Shown piece after piece: positions 55,988 through 64,000 of a stretch of DNA of 64,000 bases. The position numbers and the translations under genes were made by a program. The stretch comes from Buttiauxella agrestis ATCC 33320 (GTDB lineage Bacteria > Pseudomonadota > Gammaproteobacteria > Enterobacterales > Enterobacteriaceae), in the NCBI RefSeq assembly GCF_000735355.1, contig NZ_JMPI01000070.1:1-64000 (forward strand), in the 5' to 3' direction. A model generated the notes under the pieces. That model did not search any database. It saw nothing but the letters and a program-made list of their open reading frames with translations, and was not told the origin of the DNA. The stretch's first letter is position 1, and the number at the start of each line of letters is the position of its first letter.

Positions 55988-57241
55988 TTACTTCGATTCA
56001 GCCCACGCGCGTTCAATCTCTTCGGCCAGAATTTTCACTCCCGCCTCGATTTTCTCCGGCTCCGGTACGTAATTCATACGCATACACTGATGCGTATGCG
56101 GCCACGGCTTATCAAGGCCTGGGAAGAAGTAATCCCCAGGAACCATCAAAACGCCGCGCTTTTTCAGGCGCTGGTACAACAACTCGGTCGAAATCGGCAA
56201 ATCCTTAAACCACAACCACAGGAAAATCGCCCCTTCTGGTTTGTGGATCAAGCAGCGTTCCGGTGACAAATAGCGGCGAATGGTCGCGATTGTGTCCTGA
56301 ACACGCTGGTAATAAAACGGTTTGATCACGGTTTCAGACAGACGCAGCAAATCGTTACGCTTAATCATCTCACACGCCATTGCCGGGCCGACACCGCCCG
56401 GTGCCAGGCTGATGATGCCGTTCATGTTACTGATAGCTGAGATGATTTTTTCATTGGCGATGATGATGCCGCATCGGCTGCCCGGCAGGCCGAGTTTCGA
56501 CAGGCTCATGCACAGAATGATATTTGGATTCCATAGCGGGCGCGCTTCGCTGAAAATAATGCCCGGGAACGGCACGCCATACGCGTTATCAATCACCAGC
56601 GGAATACCGTGCTGATTCGCCAGCGCATCAAGCTTAATCAGCTCTTCGTCGGTGATGACGTTGCCCGTCGGGTTGGTTGGGCGCGATACGCAAATCATCC
56701 CGGTATCCGGGCCGATATGCAGGTGCTCAAAGTCTACGTGATATTTAAACTGGCCTTCCGGCAGCAGTTCGATGTTCGGTCGCGTCGAGACAAACAGGTC
56801 TTCCTCAAGGCCGGAATCCGCGTAGCCAATATATTCAGGGGCCAGCGGGAACAGCACTTTTTTAGTGCTGCCATCGGCATAACGACCGGCGAACAGATTA
56901 AACAAGTAGAAAAACGCGCTCTGACTGCCATTTGTCAGTGCAATATTCTGCGGGGCAATATCCCAACCTAATTCTTTGCGCAGCATTTCCGCTAGCGCGT
57001 CAAGCAAGTCACTTTTCCCCTGAGGGCCGTCGTAATTGCACAGCGCATCGGTCATTTTCCCGTTTGCCAACATATCTGCGAGCAACGCCTGGAAGTAGTC
57101 ATTCATTGCAGGGATTTGCGCAGGATTACCGCCACCGAGCATGATTGCTCCAGGTGTGCGTAGACCATCGTTGAGGTCCTCCATCAGGCGTGTGATGCCT
57201 GCATGGCGGGTAAATTTGTCGCCGAAAAGTGAAAACGTCAT
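55988..57241 (-). CDS. avtA: Valine-pyruvate aminotransferase AvtA
   Basis: A 417-residue PLP class I aminotransferase that makes valine from 2-oxoisovalerate with alanine as donor. Segments include LGGGNPAQIPAMNDYF, the SRPTNPTGNVITDEEL loop, and the PLP lysine in CMSLSKLGLPGSRCG. Same length as E. coli AvtA and the same neighbour (malS). Minus strand, monocistronic. Confidence 0.97.
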   Translation of the reverse strand: MTFSLFGDKFTRHAGITRLMEDLNDGLRTPGAIMLGGGNPAQIPAMNDYFQALLADMLANGKMTDALCNYDGPQGKSDLLDALAEMLRKELGWDIAPQNIALTNGSQSAFFYLFNLFAGRYADGSTKKVLFPLAPEYIGYADSGLEEDLFVSTRPNIELLPEGQFKYHVDFEHLHIGPDTGMICVSRPTNPTGNVITDEELIKLDALANQHGIPLVIDNAYGVPFPGIIFSEARPLWNPNIILCMSLSKLGLPGSRCGIIIANEKIISAISNMNGIISLAPGGVGPAMACEMIKRNDLLRLSETVIKPFYYQRVQDTIATIRRYLSPERCLIHKPEGAIFLWLWFKDLPISTELLYQRLKKRGVLMVPGDYFFPGLDKPWPHTHQCMRMNYVPEPEKIEAGVKILAEEIERAWAESK

Positions 57242-57369
57242 AACGTAGATCTGTCTTTGACCATCAAAAAGAGGCTAACCATAACGCCGGATAAGACGTG
57301 GTGCAAACCCATTAAGATTAGTCTCTCGTGGTCAATATGCTGCCTGAAACTAACATCCCAGCATTTTAT

Positions 57370-57440
57370 GTTGGATGACGCTGCGCTTATCCAACCTACG
57401 GGGGAAGTTGTAGGGCGGATAAGCGCAGCGTCATCCGCCG
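57370..57440. repeat. BIME: two inverted REP units between avtA and malS
   Basis: REP 1 GTTGGATGACGCTGCGCTTA with TCCAAC (57370-57399) and REP 2 TAGGGCGGATAAGCGCAGCG with TCATCCGCC (57410-57439) in opposite orientation, a few bases after the malS stop. Confidence 0.88.
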
Positions 57441-57444
57441 TTAT

Positions 57445-59463
57445 TTATGGGTTGCCGGCCCAAACCACCAGCACTTTGTCGTCGCCGAATTCACGCGTAA
57501 AACCATACCCTTGCTTGATGCTTAATGTGTTCTGTTTACCCGCGCCAATGGCCGGGTGACGGGCGCGGAACTGGCTGATTTTTTGCCAGTGAGAAAGCGT
57601 TGCGACGTTTTGCCCCCAATTCATGTCAGAACGCGTACCCTGAAGCGGGTCGGAACCCGTCGGGCCAAACGGGCGCTCCGTTTCATCACCATAGAAAATC
57701 TGCACAGCTCCCGGCGCCAGCAGCAATAATTCAGCCGCCCGTTGCCCGCCTTCGCGGAACAACCGTGTATCATGCGATGAAAGGTAGCTAAGAACGTTAA
57801 ACTCCTGCAATTTAGTCGCCATTTGCTGCCAGGTGAGATCCATATCGGCCAGACAATTGGCTGCTTTTGCTGCTTGCTCCTGGTAATCAAAATTGATCAT
57901 CGCGTCAAAGCCGCTGCTGTAGTAATCGCTTTTCATCACGCCGTGGCCCCAGGATTCGCCGGTCATCCAGAACGATGCATCATCCAGCTTTTTGTCCGGG
58001 TTGGCTTTCTTCCATTCGGCCAGGGCGGCAACCGACTGCTCTTTAAGCTGCTGCCAGCCTGCTTTTTCGACATGCTTCGCGGTATCGACCCGAAAACCGT
58101 CGATGCCGTAATCACGCACCCATTGACTGAGCCAATGAGTCAGATAATCGCGCACGGTAGCGTCGGCGATTTCTTTGGCGTGGGTATCAGGCTTATGGCG
58201 ATAAAAAACAGGTAAACCGGCGGATTGTGTCGATTCGGTTTTCAGGTCAGGCAGGAAGGCCAGGGACATAGTTAAATCATCAAAACCCGGCGTGTCGTAA
58301 TCACCGATATCCGTACGAATCCAGTTTTCCCCCCACCAATTCTGCCATGCCGCTTTGTCACCAAAGTTGATGTAATCATTGAAGGAATGCCAGCTTTGAC
58401 CGGAGCCGGGTTTCCAGTCGGTCCAGTGTTTTCCGAGCGTTTTCGTCAGCTCGTCGCCTTTGAGGTACAGCGCGCCAAACTGATATTCCTGCATATCGGC
58501 AAGTGTTGCGTATCCGGTGTGGTTCATTACGACGTCGAACAAAATGCGGATCCCGCGTTTATGCGCTTCATCCACTAAGGTGCGTAATTCATCTTCGGTG
58601 CCCATATTGGCGTCGAGTTTTGTCCAGTCCATGGTGTAGTAACCATGGTAGGCGTAATGCGGGAAATCGCCTTTTGTCCCACCGCCGACCCAGCCATGGA
58701 TTTGCTCGAGTGGCGAGCTAATCCATAACGCGTTAACGCCCAACTGCTGCAAATAATCGAGCTTGCGCGTTAAACCCGCCAGATCGCCACCGTGAAAAGT
58801 GCCGATTTCTTGCATGCCATCTTTATGACGACCATAGCTGTTGTCATTTTTTGGGTTACCGTTTTCAAAACGGTCGGTCAGGACAAAATAGACGGTGGCG
58901 TTGTGCCAGCTAAAGGGGGCGGCCTTTGTGGTGGCGGCGGATTCCAGTAGCAGCAGGCCGTTGCTGTTCGCCGCAGGCATCAGGGTAATCTGGCCTTGCT
59001 TTACCGTGGCCGTAGCGCCGCTGTAAAAATCGCGCACTTCACTACCTTCGGCGAAAGTTTTGCTGACATCGAGCGTGAGCGGTTTACCGTCCCATTTTGG
59101 GCACTGGCGCGTAACATCGACCGGAGCGGCTTGAGGCGCGCTATTAACGCTCAGGCTGAGCGTAGGCGTCCCGCTGCGCGTATCAATTTGCACCCGATAC
59201 TCGCCTTCACGGAATAATCGCCAGACTGGAGTCTCGCCCTCACAGGGTTTTAGCGAAAGCGCCTGATTCAACTTGATTGACTCGGCGGGCTGCCAGCAAG
59301 CGTCCCCAAGTTTGAGACTGAGCGGCAGCGTCCCCTTCACAAGCTTTGCCTCGCTGACAAATAGCCCCGGATTTTGCTCTTTAAAAGCGGGTAAACCGGG
59401 CGCGACCCACGCTGCATGTACAAGGCCTGGGAACAGAAGAAATAACAGAGGTAATGTTTTCAT
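57445..59463 (-). CDS. malS: Periplasmic alpha-amylase MalS
   Basis: A 672-residue GH13 alpha-amylase (676 in E. coli). The signal peptide is MKTLPLLFLLFPGLVHA, cleaved before AWVAPG. The (beta/alpha)8 catalytic part shows the four GH13 regions: DVVMNH, GFRVDTAKH (nucleophile Asp), ESWG (acid Glu), and SSHDTR. It degrades maltodextrins entering the periplasm. Start 59463 is chosen by the signal peptide; the upstream 22 codons are ignored. MalT-type boxes lie upstream. Confidence 0.96.
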   Translation of the reverse strand: MKTLPLLFLLFPGLVHAAWVAPGLPAFKEQNPGLFVSEAKLVKGTLPLSLKLGDACWQPAESIKLNQALSLKPCEGETPVWRLFREGEYRVQIDTRSGTPTLSLSVNSAPQAAPVDVTRQCPKWDGKPLTLDVSKTFAEGSEVRDFYSGATATVKQGQITLMPAANSNGLLLLESAATTKAAPFSWHNATVYFVLTDRFENGNPKNDNSYGRHKDGMQEIGTFHGGDLAGLTRKLDYLQQLGVNALWISSPLEQIHGWVGGGTKGDFPHYAYHGYYTMDWTKLDANMGTEDELRTLVDEAHKRGIRILFDVVMNHTGYATLADMQEYQFGALYLKGDELTKTLGKHWTDWKPGSGQSWHSFNDYINFGDKAAWQNWWGENWIRTDIGDYDTPGFDDLTMSLAFLPDLKTESTQSAGLPVFYRHKPDTHAKEIADATVRDYLTHWLSQWVRDYGIDGFRVDTAKHVEKAGWQQLKEQSVAALAEWKKANPDKKLDDASFWMTGESWGHGVMKSDYYSSGFDAMINFDYQEQAAKAANCLADMDLTWQQMATKLQEFNVLSYLSSHDTRLFREGGQRAAELLLLAPGAVQIFYGDETERPFGPTGSDPLQGTRSDMNWGQNVATLSHWQKISQFRARHPAIGAGKQNTLSIKQGYGFTREFGDDKVLVVWAGNP

Positions 59464-59777
59464 AGGGTTGAGCCTGTGATTATCTTTTATCCAGTGTGGC
59501 ACTGTTTTAATTAACTGAATTCCTCCCAAAAATGGATAATCGGGGATGAGTTAAAAGGGTGAGTGATGGCGTTATCAATTTACTGAAATATGAGATAACC
59601 ATCGCATATCACAATACTTTTTGCCGTCATAAGAAGATCGTACGTGACTTCGTTTCAGAATCGGATTATTTCTTTTGGTGCTCTGAAGGTCTATTTTTGT
59701 TAGTATCTGCGTTTGCTTTATTCAAAACCTTTGACAATTAAGGCACTGGAAACGTAACGATCCGACCAGGAGATCTA
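59464..59777. promoter_or_regulatory. malS/bax divergent region with MalT-like boxes
   Basis: Of 314 bases, the part next to malS has GGGGATGAG (59542-59550, plus strand) and GGGAGGA on the minus strand (about 59519-59525), both close to the MalT box GGGGAKGAGG. malS is a known MalT target in E. coli. A 60-codon frame at 59559-59741 has no ribosome site or family and is not called. The bax promoter should lie near 59700. Confidence 0.55.
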
Positions 59778-60611
59778 ATGATATCAACCCCAATCCGACG
59801 ATTTGGGGCTGCGATACTTATGTTACTGACCTTCAGTTTTTCAACTGGGGTATTAGCAAGTAAACATGAGCCAAAATCGCATAAAGCCCAATTAACAACG
59901 ACGAAAAGCACGACGACACACAGTAAGAAGCTGGCAAGTAGTAAAAAAGAGTATTCTCGCAATAGTGAAATAGCATCGCTCCCTGATTTGCGAAAATACC
60001 CTTCCGGAACACCTAGAAAAAAAGCGTTTCTCCGGACGGTCATGCCATATATTACAAGTCAAAATGCAGCGATCACGGCTGACCGTAACTGGCTGGTTTC
60101 TAAGCAGTATGAGCAACGCTGGTCACCGTCAGAGCGTACACGCCTGAAAGATATCACTAAGCGCTATAAAATTGCGTGGAATGGTAATACTAAGCGTGTG
60201 CCGTGGAATACGCTGATGGAAAAAGTCGACATCATTCCTACCAATATGGTGGCAACGATGGCCGCAGCCGAGAGTGGCTGGGGTACGTCTAAACTTGCGC
60301 GTAGTAATAACAATTTGTTTGGCATGAAGTGCAGCAAACGCCATTGCAACAGTGAACCAGGCAAAGTAAAAGGCTATTTGCATTACGATTCGGTTAAAGA
60401 AGGTGTTAACGCCTACGTAACAAATCTGAATACGCATCCGGCCTACAAATCTTTCCGTAAATCACGTGCTCAATTGCGTAAAGCGGATCAAGAAGTGACT
60501 GCCAGCAATATGATTCATAAGCTGAAAGGGTATTCCACACGCGGTAGTAGTTATAACAACTATCTATTTGCGATGTACCAATCCAATCAGCGTTTTATGG
60601 CACCGAACTAA
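59778..60611 (+). CDS. bax: Bax protein, glucosaminidase-like
   Basis: A 277-residue exported protein (274 in E. coli). An N-terminal signal-like segment (LMLLTFSFSTGVLASK) and a basic low-complexity linker precede a Flg_new/glucosaminidase-type catalytic domain: VATMAAAESGWGTSKLARSNNNLFGMKCSK contains the conserved Glu, and SVKEGVNAYVTNLNTHPAYKSFRKSR follows. Probably acts on peptidoglycan, but its physiological role is not established. AGGAG precedes the ATG. Confidence 0.94.
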   Translation: MISTPIRRFGAAILMLLTFSFSTGVLASKHEPKSHKAQLTTTKSTTTHSKKLASSKKEYSRNSEIASLPDLRKYPSGTPRKKAFLRTVMPYITSQNAAITADRNWLVSKQYEQRWSPSERTRLKDITKRYKIAWNGNTKRVPWNTLMEKVDIIPTNMVATMAAAESGWGTSKLARSNNNLFGMKCSKRHCNSEPGKVKGYLHYDSVKEGVNAYVTNLNTHPAYKSFRKSRAQLRKADQEVTASNMIHKLKGYSTRGSSYNNYLFAMYQSNQRFMAPN

Positions 60612-60648
60612 ATAATTAAAATAGATTGTTAATAATAAGTAATAATTC

Positions 60649-60677
60649 ACGCCTTCAATTAGAAGGCGTTTTTTTTA
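60649..60677. terminator. Terminator between bax and xylR
   Basis: Perfect stem ACGCCTTC/GAAGGCGT with a 5-base loop (AATTA) and a run of eight T's on the plus strand: strong rho-independent terminator for bax. Confidence 0.92.
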
Positions 60678-60691
60678 TTAAAAATTAGCAT

Positions 60692-61870
60692 TCAAACCAA
60701 TATCTCGCTGTGTCGCTCCCGATGTTCCTTCGGCGTTGCGTCATACTCTTTCTTGAAGACTGAATAGAAATATTGCAATGAAGGATAACCGCACATTTGC
60801 GATATTTCGTTAATAGACAACGACGTAGAAACCAGCAAGCTGCGCGCCTTTTCGAGCTTTTCAGCGTGAATCATTGCATGAATTGTTTCGCCGACTTCCT
60901 CTTTAAAACGCTTCTCAAGGTTCGACCGCGAAATCCCCACAGAATCCAATACCTGTTCTACTTTGATGCCTTTGCAGGCATGGTTGCGAATGTAGTGCAT
61001 CGCCTGAATGACGGCCGGGTCATGCAAAGAACGATAATCCGTTGAACGACGTTCAACCACGCGCACCGGCGGCACCAACACGCGTTGCAGGGCAAGCGGC
61101 TCGTTATCCATCAAACGGTGGAGCAATTTAGCCGCCTGATACCCCATTTGCCTTGTCCCCTGCGCGACTGACGAAAGAGCGACGCGCGACAAGTATCGCG
61201 TCAGCTCTTCGTTATCAATGCCAATCACGCAGAGCTTTTCCGGCACCGGAATATGCAGATGTTCGCAGACTTGCAGTAAATGGCGAGCACGAGCATCGGT
61301 GACGGCGATAATCCCGGTTTGCGGCGGCAGCGTTTGGACCCAGTCTGCCAGGCGGTTTTGGGCGTGTTGCCAATTTTCCGGAGCGGTTTCTATCCCTTGA
61401 TATACCACGCCACGGTATTTTTCTTTCGCGACCAATTGGTTAAATGCATATTCGCGCTCCATCGCCCAGCGTTTGCCGCTTGAATTGGGTAAGCCATAGA
61501 AGGCAAAACGCTGCACGCCTTTTTCTTTAAGGTGCAAAAAGGCACTCTCCACCAGCGCATGGTTGTCGGTGGCTATGTAATGCACGGGTGGATAGTGTTC
61601 AGGCAAATGATAGGAGCCGCCAACGCCGACAATCGGCACGTCCGCCCCATCTAACAAACGCTGGATTTCAGTATCGTCAAAATCGGCGATGACGCCGTCG
61701 CCTAACCACTCCTTGATGTTATCGATACGAGCACGAAAATCTTCTTCAATAAAAATGTCCCACTCGGATTGAGACGCCTGCAAATATTCGCCTACCCCTT
61801 CCACCACCTGGCGGTCATAGGCTTTATTGGCATTGAATAACAACGTAATGCGATGACGTTTCTCAAACAT
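60692..61870 (-). CDS. xylR: Xylose operon activator XylR
   Basis: A 392-residue activator with a LacI/periplasmic-binding-protein-like xylose-sensing domain (RITLLFNANKAYDRQVVEG; VIGIDNEELTRYLSRVALSSV) and a C-terminal AraC-type double helix-turn-helix (VEQVLDSVGISRSNLEKRFKEEV, SINEISQMCGYPSLQYFYSVFKKEYDATPKEHR). Begins at MFEKRHRITLL, as in E. coli XylR with 392 residues; the seven upstream codons are discarded. Confidence 0.97.
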   Translation of the reverse strand: MFEKRHRITLLFNANKAYDRQVVEGVGEYLQASQSEWDIFIEEDFRARIDNIKEWLGDGVIADFDDTEIQRLLDGADVPIVGVGGSYHLPEHYPPVHYIATDNHALVESAFLHLKEKGVQRFAFYGLPNSSGKRWAMEREYAFNQLVAKEKYRGVVYQGIETAPENWQHAQNRLADWVQTLPPQTGIIAVTDARARHLLQVCEHLHIPVPEKLCVIGIDNEELTRYLSRVALSSVAQGTRQMGYQAAKLLHRLMDNEPLALQRVLVPPVRVVERRSTDYRSLHDPAVIQAMHYIRNHACKGIKVEQVLDSVGISRSNLEKRFKEEVGETIHAMIHAEKLEKARSLLVSTSLSINEISQMCGYPSLQYFYSVFKKEYDATPKEHRERHSEILV

Positions 61871-61963
61871 GCTTTTATTTCCTGATAACAAAACCTTAAG
61901 TGCAATACCATAACGGCAACCATGCCGGGCAACCTTCCCCCGGCATTGTGATCATTTGCACAT

Positions 61964-63145
61964 TTATGCTCTACGCTTGGTCGCCGAATCCATCCATACG
62001 GCCAGCAATAAAATCGCGCCTTTAACGATGTACTGCCAGAACGTCGGCACATCCATCATGCTCATGCCGTTATCCAGCGAAGCCATGATAAATGCGCCCA
62101 TCACCGCACCAGCAACGCTTCCCACGCCGCCTGCAAGGCTCGTGCCGCCGATGACACAGGCTGCGATGGCATCAAGCTCAGCAATGTTGCCAGCGGAGGG
62201 AGAACCCGCCCCCAGACGCGAACTGAGAATCAAACCGGCAATGGCCACCATTAATCCATTGATGGCGAAGACGGCGAGTTTTGTGCGCTCAACATTAATA
62301 CCAGAAAGTCGTGCCGCTTCGATATTGCCGCCAATCGCATAAATGCGCCGCCCAAACGCGGTACGGGTCGCCATAAACATGCCAGCCAGCAGCAGTAACG
62401 TCAGGATCAACACCGGGGTTGGCACGCCACGATAATCATTGAGCAACCAGATTGCCCCTAACACGATCACCGCCGTGATGGCCTGCCGCCCGACGACGCC
62501 TGTAGATGCGGGAGTTGCCAGTCCTAACGCCTCGCGGCGAGTGCGCATACGCCATTGCCAGGCCACAAAAATGACCAACCCCAAAGTACCGATACCAAAA
62601 CCAATTCCGTCCGGAAGGTAGCTTTGGCCGATTTGCGACATCGCCGCGCTGGTTGGCGAAACGGTGGTGCCGTTAGTAATACCAATCAACACACCACGAA
62701 ACGCCAGCATTCCTGCAAGGGTGACGATAAATGACGGCACTTTGCGATACGCCACCCACCAGCCATTCCAGGCCCCCAGCACCAGCCCGAGAACCAAGGT
62801 AACGGCAATCGTCAGCGGTAAAGGCCAACCGAGCCAGACATCAAAGATCGCCGCTACGCCACCGAGTAAACCCATCATCGAGCCGACGGAAAGATCAATT
62901 TCTGCCGAGATAATGACAAACACCATGCCTACGGCCAGAATCCCGGTAATGGCCGTTTGCCGTAGTAAGTTAGATACGTTTCTGGCGCTGAGATAAGCGC
63001 CGTCTGTGGTCCAGGTGAAAAACAACATGATGACAACAATCGCTGCAATCATGACAAAAACCTGGAGATTCAGCGCCCGTAAAGCGGCAAAAGGTGAAGC
63101 TGGGGGTGCCGTAAGTTTCATTTCAGACTGGTTGCTTTTCGACAT
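61964..63145 (-). CDS. xylH: D-xylose ABC transporter permease XylH
   Basis: A 393-residue inner-membrane permease of the ribose/xylose ABC family with about 10-12 helices, including [19 protein letters not shown] and [15 protein letters not shown]-type (here [21 protein letters not shown]). Collinear with E. coli XylH (393). The ATG at 63145 lies 23 bases inside the xylG reading frame, so the two are translationally coupled; start at 63154 would add three residues. Confidence 0.96.
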   Translation of the reverse strand: MSKSNQSEMKLTAPPASPFAALRALNLQVFVMIAAIVVIMLFFTWTTDGAYLSARNVSNLLRQTAITGILAVGMVFVIISAEIDLSVGSMMGLLGGVAAIFDVWLGWPLPLTIAVTLVLGLVLGAWNGWWVAYRKVPSFIVTLAGMLAFRGVLIGITNGTTVSPTSAAMSQIGQSYLPDGIGFGIGTLGLVIFVAWQWRMRTRREALGLATPASTGVVGRQAITAVIVLGAIWLLNDYRGVPTPVLILTLLLLAGMFMATRTAFGRRIYAIGGNIEAARLSGINVERTKLAVFAINGLMVAIAGLILSSRLGAGSPSAGNIAELDAIAACVIGGTSLAGGVGSVAGAVMGAFIMASLDNGMSMMDVPTFWQYIVKGAILLLAVWMDSATKRRA

Positions 63146-64000
63146 GCTTTTCACTCCTCAGTGCGGCTTCCATGACCTGCTCCTGGGTCAGGTTGTGGTT
63201 TATCAGGTCAGCTTTGATTCGCCCCTCGTGCATCACCAGCACTCTGTCGCTAAGACCGAGCACCTCTGGCAATTCCGATGAGATAACAATGACCGCAATC
63301 CCTTGCTGAACCAGCTGATTGATTAATTTGTAGATTTCATATTTCGCGCCGATATCAATGCCTCGCGTAGGTTCATCAAGGATCAGGATGCGTGGGTTGA
63401 GCAGCAGGCAGCGCGCCAGAATCGCCTTTTGCTGATTACCGCCGCTAAGGCGGCCAATCGCCAGTTCGGGCGAGGAGGTTTTTACTTTCAGGCGCGCAAT
63501 AGATTGCAGAACGCAATTTTGTTCGGCGGCATCATCCAGATGCGAGAGCGCACCTGAGAATTGGTTTAGCGCGGCCAGTGTGATGTTTTGCCCGACGGCC
63601 ATCACCGGCACGATGCCGTCTTTTTTACGATCTTCCGGCACCATGGCAATTCCGTGAGCAATAGCTTGCTGGCAGTTACCAATAGCGACCGGCTGGTTAT
63701 CAATAAATATCCGGCCTTCAGACTTCCCCGGCCAGACGCCAAATAAGCATTGCACCGCTTCGGTTCGTCCGGCGCCCACCAACCCTGCAATACCCAGGAT
63801 TTCGCCCTTGTGCAGTGAAAACGAAATATCATTTACCCGCTTGATATGCCGGTTAACCGGGTGCCAGGCCGTTAGATGTTCGACACGCAGAATTTCTTCG
63901 CCAGTCTGGTGTGGTTCATTGGGGTACAGCGCGGTCAACTCACGCCCCACCATCATGGTAATAATGTCTTCTTCACGCATTAACGCGGCATCACGCGTAC
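63123..64000 (-). CDS. xylG: D-xylose ABC transporter ATP-binding protein XylG (3' part)
   Basis: C-terminal 292 or so residues of a duplicated ABC ATPase (513 in E. coli); the 5' part lies beyond the window edge. It ends the first ATPase half ([22 protein letters not shown]) and contains the second: the diverged Walker [14 protein letters not shown], signature [16 protein letters not shown], Walker [15 protein letters not shown], and [11 protein letters not shown]. Powers xylose uptake with XylH and XylF. The reading frame continues open to base 64000. Confidence 0.96.
   Translation of the reverse strand, partial: TRDAALMREEDIITMMVGRELTALYPNEPHQTGEEILRVEHLTAWHPVNRHIKRVNDISFSLHKGEILGIAGLVGAGRTEAVQCLFGVWPGKSEGRIFIDNQPVAIGNCQQAIAHGIAMVPEDRKKDGIVPVMAVGQNITLAALNQFSGALSHLDDAAEQNCVLQSIARLKVKTSSPELAIGRLSGGNQQKAILARCLLLNPRILILDEPTRGIDIGAKYEIYKLINQLVQQGIAVIVISSELPEVLGLSDRVLVMHEGRIKADLINHNLTQEQVMEAALRSEKHVEKQPV

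Noticed and set aside
59559-59741. 60-codon plus-strand ORF upstream of bax
   Set aside because: No ribosome site, no homology I recognise, and it covers the malS/bax control region.
1-64000. CRISPR array, tRNA or rRNA gene, insertion sequence or integrase
   Set aside because: I saw no regularly spaced direct repeats, no cloverleaf or rRNA-like segment, and no transposase or integrase motif; a tRNA scan was not possible here.
63981-64000. xylG starting at the ATG at 63980
   Set aside because: The frame stays open upstream and encodes TRDAAL as in E. coli XylG, so the gene continues past the window edge.

Overview
The window reads as chromosome of an Enterobacteriaceae member close to Escherichia, Kluyvera, Buttiauxella or Enterobacter. 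The backbone order mtlA - yibF - selAB - aldB - yiaWV ... avtA - malS - bax - xylR - xylHG matches the E. coli K-12 region around 80 min. Enterobacterial REP palindromes and an ERIC element are also present. I cannot name the species from the sequence alone.

Layout. 1-2437: mannitol PTS gene mtlA with a CRP-rich control region. 2438-5255: yibF followed by a small AT-rich island holding an orphan Hcp-like gene, a putative membrane-active effector and two convergent paralogous small membrane proteins (candidate immunity). 5477-8709: selA-selB, the selenocysteine incorporation genes. 8916-10023: a solitary PD-(D/E)XK restriction-like protein with an overlapping short leader ORF. 10079-16493: aldB, a ROK kinase, an OmpA paralogue, an IprA/YaiV-type regulator and yiaW-yiaV. 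16539-20980: a GH127 beta-L-arabinofuranosidase with a GPH-family symporter and a divergent AraC regulator. 21038-33136: a minus-strand exopolysaccharide/capsule operon (WecA-like, wza, wzb, wzc, wzx, GT4, pssD/pssE-like pair, wzy, ugd, wzi) headed by an RfaH ops element.

34366-55943 holds yajD and then the complete formate hydrogenlyase (FHL) regulon. fhlA and hypEDCBA are on the minus strand, hycA-I on the plus strand, and a sigma54-type promoter faces each way between them. A HigBA-type toxin-antitoxin pair follows, then hydN-fdhF-hypF and a nickel transporter. FhlA would activate all of these genes in response to formate. FdhF and HycB oxidise formate, HycC-G evolve hydrogen, HypA-F and HycI mature the NiFe centre, and the transporter brings in nickel. 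55988-64000 returns to backbone: avtA, malS, bax, xylR, xylH and the 3' part of xylG.

Main surprises. (1) FdhF has a cysteine codon (TGC) at residue 140 where E. coli uses UGA/selenocysteine, although selA and selB lie 42 kb away; the hairpin after it is degenerate. (2) An ERIC element lies at the hycH/hycI junction and joins the two genes in frame into one 333-residue ORF. (3) The orphan Hcp island looks like an effector-immunity cassette at the site where E. coli carries rhs genes. (4) REP pairs interrupt the hyp operon, and a TA module sits inside the FHL regulon.
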